This document shows, one piece after another, positions 1 to 7,144 of a stretch of DNA of 11,924 nt (positions are counted from its first letter, which is position 1; each line of letters opens with the position of its first letter). The position numbers and the translations under genes are program-made. The DNA lies in NCBI GenBank assembly GCA_021107195.1, contig JAIOTF010000413.1:1-11924 (forward strand), in the 5' to 3' direction. The notes under the pieces were generated by a model, which ran no database searches, had not been told where the DNA came from, and was given only the letters and a program-made list of their open reading frames with translations. This DNA is from Anaerolineaceae bacterium. Its GTDB lineage: Bacteria; Chloroflexota; Anaerolineae; Anaerolineales; Anaerolineaceae.

Positions 1-1
1 G

Positions 2-2323
2 GATAGCTTTACCGAAAAATTCCTGACTAAGTGTTTGCTGGGCGAAAAGATCAGCCGCTACATGGTATTGTTAGCCAGTGAGCAAAAGATGATGATGATG
101 CGCCCCTACCAAATTTATGCTGTCTAAGCCATTGTGGAGTGCGTCCACCATAACGCCAGCAACTGCTATATCTTGCACACCACCGGCAGCGGTAAAACGC
201 TGACATCCTTCATGGCATCCACGTTGCTCAAGGACAACCCGGATATTGAAAAATGCCTCTTTGTGGTGGATCGCAAGGATTTGGATCGGCAGACGCGGGA
301 AGAGTTCAATAGATTTCAGGAGGGTTGCGTCGAAGAGAACACCAATACGGTCACCCTGGTTCGACGGCTGCTCTCGGACGATTATGCCGACAAGGTGATC
401 GTCACCACCATCCAGAAGCTTGGCCTGGCGCTGGATGACGGCAACAAACGTAACTACAAGGAACGGCTGGAACCGTTGAGCCACAAGCGCATCGTCTTCA
501 TCTTCGATGAATGTCACCGCTCGCAATTTGGAGAGAACCATAAGGCGATCAAGGAGTTTTTCCCTAACGCCCAGCTATTTGGATTTACCGGCACGCCAAT
601 CTTTGAAGAAAATGCGACCTATCGTCAGATCGAGGGTCGGAAAGCTTCTTACAAAACCACGGTAGACCTTTTCCAGAAGGAGTTGCACGCATATACCATT
701 ACGCACGCCATCGAGGATGAGAACGTTCTACGCTTCCATATTGACTACTTCAAACCCGAAGGTGTGAACGCGCCGCAGCCGGGGGAAGCATTGACCAAGC
801 AGGCCGTCGTAGAAGCTATTCTAGAAAAACATGATCCAGCCACCACCGGACGCAAGTTCAACGCCTTTCTGGCAACAGCCTCCATTAACGACGCCATTGC
901 CTATTACAATCTATTCAAGGAAGTCCAAGCAGAAAAACAGGCTGAAGACGAAAATTTTCAGCCGCTGAACATCGCCTGCGTTTTTTCACCTCCCGCTGAA
1001 GGCAACAAGGACGTACAGCAGCTTCAGGAAGACTTGCCGCAAGAAAAGGCCGACAACCAAAAAGAACCAGATAAAAAAAAGGCAGCGCTCAAAGCTATTG
1101 TTACAGACTACAACGCCTGCTATGGCACTAATCACAGCCTTACTGATTTTGACCTTTACTATCAGGATGTACAAAAGCGCATCAAAGATCAACAATACCC
1201 TAATCAGGATTTGCCCCATGCACAGAAGATCGACCTGGTAATCGTGGTAGATATGCTCCTCACCGGCTTTGATTCCAAATACCTGAACACGCTCTACGTG
1301 GATAAAAATCTCAGGTATCATGGCCTGATTCAGGCTTTCTCGCGCACCAATCGCATCCTGAACGATACCAAACCCTATGGCAACATCCTCGACTTTCGCC
1401 AGCAGAAGGACGGGGTCGACGAGGCCATGACCCTCTTTTCCGGCGAGAAAATCGAGCGCGCCAAGGAAATCTGGCTGGTCGACTCCGCCCCAGTAGTGAT
1501 TAGCAGACTGGAAGCCGCAGTTAAAAAGCTCGATCATTTCATGCAGTCTGAAGGATTGGCTTATTCTCCTGAGGAAGTACCTAATCTCAAGGGCAACGCC
1601 GCCCGCAGCCTATTCATCAACCATTTTAAGGAAGTGCAGCGTCTCAAGACCCAACTAGATCAATACACGGATCTGACCGAGGAAAACAAGACAACTATCG
1701 AGCAGTTTCTCCCCGAAGAACAGTTACAGGCCTTCCGTGGCGTTTATCTGGAAACCGCCCAGCGCTTGAAAGCCGAGCAGGACACAGGCGACAATAACCC
1801 GAAAGTGCAACAACTCGATTTTGAGTTCGTGCTCTTTGCCTCCGCTATCATTGACTACGACTATATTATGGCGCTGATTGCACGTTATACACAGGCGAAA
1901 CCGGGCAAAGAGAAAATGAGCCGCGAACAGTTGATTGGCTTAATTCAGTCCGATGCCAAGTTCATCGACGAGCGCAAAGATATTGCAGCCTATATCAATA
2001 CGCTGGAAGTAGGGCAAGGACTGAGCGAAGACGAGATCCGTGTTGGTTACGAAACCTTCAAAACGGAACAGAACACTCGGCAACTGGCGAAGATAGCCGC
2101 CAAGTACGGACTGGAAAGTGCCGCGCTCCAAGCCTTTGTAGACGGCATACTGCAGCGCATGATTTTTGACGGCGATCAGTTAATCGACCTGCTAGCCCCG
2201 CTGGGGCTGGGCTGGAAAGCGCGCACCCAAAAGGAGCTGGGTTTGATGGCTGACCTGATTCCGCTATTGCACAAACTCGCCCTGGGGCGGGAGATTTCAG
2301 GCCTAAGTGCATATGAGCAATAA
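2..2323 (+). pseudogene. hsdR: Type I restriction enzyme R subunit HsdR, 5'-partial, with a premature TAA
   Basis: HsdR is the ATP-dependent translocase and endonuclease subunit of a type I restriction complex. The reading frame enters from the left edge, so the N-terminal nuclease domain is outside the window. Before the stop it encodes the typical MMMRPYQIYAV stretch (Q-motif region). A TAA follows at 125-127, where relatives usually have lysine (AAA). The same frame then stays open to 2323. The helicase motifs are clear: Walker A TTGSGKT (179-199), DECHRS motif II (506-523), FTGTP (584-598) and QAFSRTNR (from 1331), then the helical C-terminal region. The longest uninterrupted part starts at a GTG at 134, directly before Walker A, and has no convincing ribosome site. 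A protein starting there would lack the nuclease. The frame overlaps or abuts hsdS downstream. The family is certain. The gene is disrupted unless the stop is a sequencing error or is read through. Confidence 0.9.
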
Positions 2324-2339
2324 GGTGGATGTAACAAAT

Positions 2340-3656
2340 ATGAAGCAAGAGAAAAAACGCCAATTAACACCTAAGCTACGTTTTCCTGAATTTCGGGATG
2401 CGCCGGAGTGGGAGGAGAAGCAGCTTAAGGATATTTCTTCCTCCATATTCGATGGAACCCATCAAACACCAACTTATACGACCGAAGGAGTTCCTTTTTA
2501 TAGCGTTGAAAATATCATAAGCGGCAACAAAAACAAGTTTATTTCGCGTGATGATTATATTGTCGCAACGAGCAAAAATAAGCCAGAGAAAGGAGATATT
2601 TTATTTACTAGAATTGGGAAAATAGGTTATACGCAAGTGGTAACCTGGGATCACGACTTCAGCGTGTATGTGACTCTCGCTGTAATAAAACAATCAAAAT
2701 CATTTGATTCTTACTATCTGCATTGTTTTATGCAGTCCAATCGCTATCAAGCCGAAATACGTAAAAAATCTCTTTTGAACGCTGTTCCTCCTAAAATTAA
2801 TATGGATAGTTTGAGGGATACTGAAATTCTTTTACCAGAACCCTCTGAGCAACAAAGAATCGCCGATTGCCTTGCCTCCCTAGACGAATTGATCACCGCA
2901 CAAAACCAAAAGCTCGACACGCTCAAAGACCATAAAAAAGGGATGCTGCAACAACTCTTTCCGGCTGAAGGTAATACTCTGCCCCAACTGCGTTTCCCTG
3001 AGTTTCAGGATACGAGGGACTGGGAAAATGAACCACTAGGAGTAGTGTATTCCTTCAAAGTCACAAACTCTCTTTCAAGAGACAAATTGAACTATAAATA
3101 TGGTTCAGTAAAAAATATTCATTATGGGGATATACACACCAAGTTTTCCACATTATTTGATATTGAAAATGAAATCGTTCCTTTTATAAATCCTTCAGAA
3201 TCTCTCGGAAAAATCAAATTGGAGAGCTATTGCATTGAGGGAGATATGATTTTTGCTGATGCATCAGAGGATTTAGAGGATGTGGGAAAAAGCATAGAAA
3301 TTGTTCATCTAAATAACGAAAAATTAGTATCTGGTTTGCACACTCTATTAGCTCGACAAAAAAAGAAGAAAATAATAGTTGGGTTTGGCGGGTACTTATT
3401 TAAGTCTAACAGAATTCGAACTCAAATAATGAAAGAGGCACAGGGTGCAAAGGTTTTGGGTATTTCCGCTGGACGATTATCAAATATTGAAATTTGCTTT
3501 CCGTCAGACAAGAAAGAACAACAAAAAATCGCCGATTGCCTTTCTTCTATCGACGAACTCATCGCCGCACAAACCCAAAAGCGCGATGTACTCAACGCCT
3601 ATAAAAAAGGTTTGATGCAACAGCTATTCCCTTTAGCTGACGAGGTGTGGAGATGA
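2340..3656 (+). CDS. hsdS: Type I restriction-modification specificity subunit HsdS
   Basis: HsdS recognises the bipartite DNA target and holds the HsdM and HsdR subunits together. The 438-residue product has the usual two-fold design. Each half opens with an LRFPEF motif (near residues 13 and 216), followed by a variable target-recognition domain. Each half closes with a conserved helical repeat containing EQQ(R/K)IADCL, then S(L/I)DELI and KKG(M/L)xQQLFP. The repeats are encoded at 2850-2962 and 3519-3631. Both recognition domains are more AT-rich than the repeats, as is common for exchangeable domains. The ATG at 2340 is preferred because AAGGTGG lies 11 bases upstream. In-frame alternatives are ATG 2313 and GTG 2307, which overlap the hsdR end but lack a good ribosome site. 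The stop overlaps the prrC start as ATGA, indicating translational coupling. No lesion is visible. The DNA target cannot be predicted by eye. Confidence 0.93.
   Translation: MKQEKKRQLTPKLRFPEFRDAPEWEEKQLKDISSSIFDGTHQTPTYTTEGVPFYSVENIISGNKNKFISRDDYIVATSKNKPEKGDILFTRIGKIGYTQVVTWDHDFSVYVTLAVIKQSKSFDSYYLHCFMQSNRYQAEIRKKSLLNAVPPKINMDSLRDTEILLPEPSEQQRIADCLASLDELITAQNQKLDTLKDHKKGMLQQLFPAEGNTLPQLRFPEFQDTRDWENEPLGVVYSFKVTNSLSRDKLNYKYGSVKNIHYGDIHTKFSTLFDIENEIVPFINPSESLGKIKLESYCIEGDMIFADASEDLEDVGKSIEIVHLNNEKLVSGLHTLLARQKKKKIIVGFGGYLFKSNRIRTQIMKEAQGAKVLGISAGRLSNIEICFPSDKKEQQKIADCLSSIDELIAAQTQKRDVLNAYKKGLMQQLFPLADEVWR
2850..3631 (+). repeat. Duplicated central/distal conserved repeat of hsdS
   Basis: The segments 2850-2962 and 3519-3631 align without gaps over 113 bases and share most positions; both contain ATCGCCGATTGCCTT. 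They encode the coiled-coil spacers after each target-recognition domain. The segments that open each half (about 2367-2413 and 2981-3029) form a second, weaker pair. Such repeats make hsdS prone to domain swapping by homologous recombination, but no silent partner cassette is present in the window. Confidence 0.8.
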
Positions 3657-4783
3657 GTGGAAAGCCCAAAATCTACAAATATAAATCCATGACTCGGTTG
3701 ACACAAAAGTTACGCTATGATCTGAACAGCGGGGCACAGAATTTCGTTTTGCTGTTCGCCTACAACGGTACGGGTAAAACCCGTCTGTCGATGGCTTTCA
3801 AGGATACCGGAAAAAAGAAGGGTATCGAGCGCGACACGCTCTATTTCAACGCCTTCACCGAGGATTTGTTTAATTGGGATAACGATCTAGAGGGTGACAG
3901 TGAACGCGTGCTGAAAATCAATTCATCGTCCCGCTTTTTCGCAGGGGTCGAAGAACTGGAGATGGAAAATCGTATCCGCCCCTTCCTACACCGTTATGGG
4001 GACTTCGACTTCAGCATCGACTACGAACAATGGACGATCGATTTTTCCCGTGATGTTCAAGTCAAAGTGAGGGGCGACCCAAACCCGAAGGTCGAAACCG
4101 TTGACAATATCAAGGTCTCCCGTGGGGAAGAAAATATCTTTATCTGGTGTTTCTTTCTGGCCATTGCTCAGTTGGCAATAGATGGCGCGGAAGCGTACAA
4201 CTGGGTCAAGTACATCTATATCGACGACCCCATTTCTTCGCTGGATGATAATAACGCCATTGCCCTAGCCAGCGATCTGGCACAGTTGCTGATACAGGGC
4301 AAGGATCGCATGAAAACCGTGATTTCGTCGCACCACGGTTTGTTTTTCAATGTGATGTGCAACGAACTCAAGAAGCTAAAGCATAAGAAATATTTCCTGT
4401 ACAAAAGCGGCGGTGCACCCACGTATTTTTTGCAGGCGACCGACGATACGCCGTTTTTTCACCATGTTGCCATGTTGACTGAATTGCAACAGGCGGCAAA
4501 TTCCGGCCAGCTCTATACCTACCACTTCAACATGTTGCGCAGCATCTTGGAGAAAACTGCTACTTTCTTTGGCTTCAATGATTTTTCTGCCTGTATTCAA
4601 GGGGTGGACGATGAGATTTTGTATGCTCGTGCATTAAATCTTTTAAGCCATGGAAAATATTCAGTTTATGAGCCAAGGGAAATGGTTGACGACACAAAAG
4701 AGTTATTTAAGAAAATTTTAACTGCTTTTTTAGATCGTTACCGTTTCGACCTGCCCGCATTAATCACAAAAGACTCAAAATAG
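3653..4783 (+). CDS. prrC: PrrC-type anticodon nuclease (ATPase plus tRNase)
   Basis: PrrC is a toxin that cuts tRNA in the anticodon loop (tRNA-Lys in E. coli). It is held silent by the type I restriction complex encoded around it and released when a phage inhibits restriction. The 376-residue product is close in size to E. coli PrrC (396). Seen here: Walker A AYNGTGKT (36-43), NAFTEDLFNWDND (66 onward, which matches E. coli PrrC as I recall it), ABC-like signature SRGEE (156-160), Walker B YIYIDDPISSLDD (D191-D192) and an H-loop ISSHH (H227). The C-terminal part carries R296-x3-E300 and H333 within LLSHG. The R-to-H spacing of 37 compares with 36 in the E. coli triad R320/E324/H356. The ATG at 3653 has GAGG seven bases upstream and overlaps the hsdS stop by four bases. 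All key residues are present, so the gene looks functional even though both flanking hsd genes are broken. Which tRNA it cuts cannot be read from the sequence. Confidence 0.92.
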   Translation: MSGKPKIYKYKSMTRLTQKLRYDLNSGAQNFVLLFAYNGTGKTRLSMAFKDTGKKKGIERDTLYFNAFTEDLFNWDNDLEGDSERVLKINSSSRFFAGVEELEMENRIRPFLHRYGDFDFSIDYEQWTIDFSRDVQVKVRGDPNPKVETVDNIKVSRGEENIFIWCFFLAIAQLAIDGAEAYNWVKYIYIDDPISSLDDNNAIALASDLAQLLIQGKDRMKTVISSHHGLFFNVMCNELKKLKHKKYFLYKSGGAPTYFLQATDDTPFFHHVAMLTELQQAANSGQLYTYHFNMLRSILEKTATFFGFNDFSACIQGVDDEILYARALNLLSHGKYSVYEPREMVDDTKELFKKILTAFLDRYRFDLPALITKDSK

Positions 4784-4793
4784 GTGAGGCACC

Positions 4794-6401
4794 ATGACCG
4801 AACAGAACCAAAAACAACTGGGAAATACCCTCTGGGCCATTGCCGATCAACTACGCGGCGCCATGAACGCGGACAACTTCCGAGACTATATGCTCTCATT
4901 CCTGTTCCTTCGTTACTTGTCCGATAATTACGAAGCAGCAGCGAAACGGGAACTGGGGTCAGATTATCCGGATAACCAAAACCAGCCCCAAGCCACGTCG
5001 TTGCAACTCTGGTATGACAGCAATCCAGATGATATTGTCGCATTTGAAAAACAGATGCGCCGCTAGATACATTATGTCATCGAGCCGCCCTACCTCTGGG
5101 GCAATATTGCTGAAATGGCGCGCACCCAGGATGGTGATCTCCTGCGCACCCTGCAAAAGGGTTTTAACTACATCGAGAACGAATCCTTTGCTAGTACATT
5201 CCACGGCTTGTTCTCGGAAATCAATCTGGACTCGGAAAAACTCGGCAAACGTTATACCGAGCGTAATGCGAAACTCTGCACTATCATCACAAAGATTGCC
5301 GAAGGATTGGCGGATTTTTCCACAGACAGCGATACTCTAGGGGATGCTTATGAATACCTGATCGGCCAGTTTGCAGCCGGTTCTGGTAAGAAAGCGGGTG
5401 AATTCTATACGCCGCAGGAGATTTCCAGTATTCTCTCTGGTATCGTTGCCCTGGACAGCCAGGACCCCAGAACCGGTCTTAAAAAACATCTCAAAAGCGT
5501 GCTCGATTTTGCTTGCGGCTCTGGTTCTCTATTGTTGAATGTGCGCAAACGACTTGGCGCCTACGGCATAGGCAAAATATACGGGCAGGAAAAGAATATT
5601 CCCACTTACAATCTGGCGCGAATGAACTTGCTGCTACATGGGGTGAAGGATTCGGAGTTTGAGATTTTCCATGGCGATACCCTCACCAACGACTGGGAGA
5701 TGTTGCGAGAAGCCAATCCCGCCAAAAAACCGTATTTCGATGCCGTGGTCGCTAATCCACCTTTCAGCTATCGCTGGCAACCAACGGAAGCCATGGGCGA
5801 TGATGTGCGCTTCAAGAATTACGGCCTCGCGCCCAAATCTGCGGCTGACTTCGCCTTTTTGTTGCACGGGTTTCACTATCTTTCTCAAGAAGGCACGATG
5901 GCGATTATTTTGCCCCACGGCGTGCTCTTCCGTGGCGGCGCGGAAGCCCGTATCCGCCGCAAACTACTGGTCGACGGCAATATCGACACCGTGATTGGCC
6001 TGCCTGCCAAGTTGTTCTACTCCACTGGCATTCCAGTCTGCATTTTGATGTTAAAAAAATGCAAGATGTCCGATGATGTGCTATTTATCAACGCCAGTGA
6101 ACACTTCAAGAAAAACAAACGACAAAACCATCTGTTGCCTGAGCATATCAACAAGATTATTGATACTTACCAATTCCGCAAGGAAGAGAAGCGTTACTCC
6201 CGTCGAGTGTCTATGGAAGAGATCGCGAAGAACGATTACAACCTGAACATCTCCCGCTACGTCAGCACCGCTTTGCCAGAGGAGAAAATCGACCTAGCCG
6301 TAGTGAATACCAATCTGGTTGACCTAGAGAAGAAAATCGAGGAGTCAACGAAGAGACATAACGAATATCTCAAGGAGCTTGGCCAGTCGCCTTTGCCCTG
6401 A
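4794..6401 (+). pseudogene. hsdM: Type I DNA adenine methyltransferase subunit HsdM, interrupted by a TAG
   Basis: HsdM transfers methyl groups to adenine N6 at the HsdS target and is needed for both modification and restriction. The ATG at 4794 has AGGTGAGG just upstream and follows prrC by 10 bases. Residues 1-90 form the helical HsdM N-terminal domain (the start reads MTEQNQKQLGNTLWAIADQL). Codon 91 is TAG (5064-5066), where relatives usually have lysine in a KQMRRKxHYV context, so AAG to TAG is the simplest change. The frame then continues unbroken for 444 codons. This part contains GEFYTPQEIS, SAM-binding motif I DFACGSGS (about 238-245) and the catalytic NPPF (about 321-324). The full length of 534 sense and stop codons is normal for the family. 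An in-frame ATG at 5115 could begin the C-terminal part but has no ribosome site. Expected outcome: no methylation, unless the stop is suppressed or is a sequencing artefact. Confidence 0.92.
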
Positions 6402-6511
6402 CTTTGCATTTTTGTTTAGAGTTGCTTTTTCTAAGCCAGGATAGTTAACTGTTTCTTTTTAAGACGTTCTACAAGAGTATTATCAAGTCACCTTTTTGGC
6501 GCAGTTTCGGC
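6402..6511. other. Intergenic stretch after hsdM
   Basis: This short AT-rich stretch lies between the hsdM stop and the inverted repeat. It has scattered T-runs but no hairpin followed by a T-tract that I would call a terminator. No coding signal was recognised. Confidence 0.5.
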
Positions 6512-6556
6512 GTGACGTGCCCCCAAAAACTGGCACAGTTTTTGGGGGCACGTCAC
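6512..6556. repeat. Perfect 21-bp inverted repeat with 3-nt loop
   Basis: Bases 6512-6532 are the exact reverse complement of 6536-6556, with GCA between. Each arm contains a C5A5 block (or its complement) and outer ends GTGACGTG/CACGTCAC. No T-run follows, so a rho-independent terminator is unlikely. The arm (TGACGTGCCCCC...) resembles the ends of some insertion sequences, which suggests two terminal repeats left after loss of the interior, or a tiny non-autonomous element. No target duplication is obvious in the flanks. The repeat abuts the hsdR fragment exactly. Confidence 0.85.
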
Positions 6557-6852
6557 TAGAGTTATTTGATTTGATGAAAAAAGCGAAGATGACAAAAGCG
6601 GAAGAAACCGTTCTCAAGAATGCAGCTCAAATGTTGTTAAAGCGTTTGAAAGAAGAGAAACCAGTGGTATTAGTCCAAGATTGACAAAGGGACCAACAAA
6701 GCCAAAGCCGCGGTAAATCAGCGATCGAAGAAGTTTTAGATAACCATCTTTCCCAATCTTATGATAGACCCACTTTCAGCAATGTATGTGAAAGAATCTA
6801 TGACTTACTATTTGAACGAGCAAATCAAGGATTAGCCTGGGTTGGTGGGTGA
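6557..6852 (+). pseudogene. C-terminal remnant of a second, unrelated type I HsdR
   Basis: The frame reads LELFDLMKKAKMTKAEE, a helical run ending EKPVVLVQD, then a TGA at 6682-6684 where relatives have tryptophan (DW). After the stop it continues with SAIEEVLDNHL, SQSYDRPTF and ANQGLAWVG before the final TGA at 6850. This is the ending of a common HsdR family (…VDWYKD…LPxSYDRxxF…), quite unlike the ending of the hsdR at the left of the window. Everything upstream of about 6557 is missing, and the break coincides with the edge of the inverted repeat. It is best read as the stump of an earlier restriction locus that has been replaced. The 62-codon open stretch ending at 6684 is not a separate gene. 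Family assignment is from remembered HsdR tails. Confidence 0.75.
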
Positions 6853-6891
6853 GAAAATGGGGATGAGCCAAAGATAAACAAAGTCAACCGG

Positions 6892-6920
6892 TTGAACTAG
6901 TCGTAAAACAAGAGTGTCAT
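6892..6920 (+). promoter_or_regulatory. Possible promoter for the two-gene cassette
   Basis: TTGAAC (6892-6897) and TGTCAT (6915-6920) are 17 bases apart, a sigma70-like arrangement with a weak -10 box. Transcription would start around 6927, just before the ribosome site GAGGT (6932-6936) of the next gene. This is a tentative by-eye call in AT-rich DNA, but the cassette does need its own promoter here. Confidence 0.25.
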
Positions 6921-6940
6921 ATTGAACATGTGAGGTACCA

Positions 6941-7144
6941 ATGACTGATGATGGAAACCAAGAGACAGCTAGAGAAATTATTGACCACTTCTTCAGCGAA
7001 CTTAAAAATCTAGAGGGAGTGGATCAAGAAACTGCAAACATAATTCAAACTCTTTGGAATGAGGAAAAGCTAGGTAAGGATGAGTTGATGACCGCGCTTG
7101 AAACTGCGAGAAAAAAAGGGGCGGATGATGAAAAAGAAGCTTAG
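6941..7144 (+). CDS. Small charged protein of unknown function paired with the downstream ATPase
   Basis: This encodes 67 residues with a high content of Asp, Glu and Lys, no membrane segment, no signal peptide and no cysteines. It appears entirely helical: a first helix REIIDHFFSELKNL, a middle stretch QETANIIQTLWNEE and a third helix DELMTALETARKK, with a charged tail. GAGGT lies five bases before the ATG, so the start is secure. Its 3' end overlaps the ATPase gene by about 20 bases, so the two are probably co-translated and may act as a pair. I do not recognise the family. A regulator, an antitoxin-like partner or an adaptor of the ATPase are all possible. Nothing in the sequence chooses between them. 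Confidence 0.75.
   Translation: MTDDGNQETAREIIDHFFSELKNLEGVDQETANIIQTLWNEEKLGKDELMTALETARKKGADDEKEA

Noticed and set aside
125..5066. Reassignment of TAA/TAG as sense codons to explain the stops in hsdR and hsdM
   Set aside because: Natural ends in this window use TAA (hsdR), TAG (prrC, the ATPase) and TGA (hsdS, hsdM, istB), so all three act as stops here.
6512..6556. Rho-independent terminator for the hsd operon
   Set aside because: The stem is very long and perfect, but the 3' side runs into TAGAGTTATTTG with no U-tract, and it lies 110 bases after the hsdM stop.
6682..6684. Selenocysteine at the in-frame TGA of the HsdR remnant
   Set aside because: The position is normally tryptophan in this family, the gene is a stump, and no selenocysteine hairpin is evident.
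6496..6684. A separate 62-residue gene
   Set aside because: It begins with TTG upstream of the inverted repeat and its second half is plainly the HsdR tail; it is an accident of the fusion.
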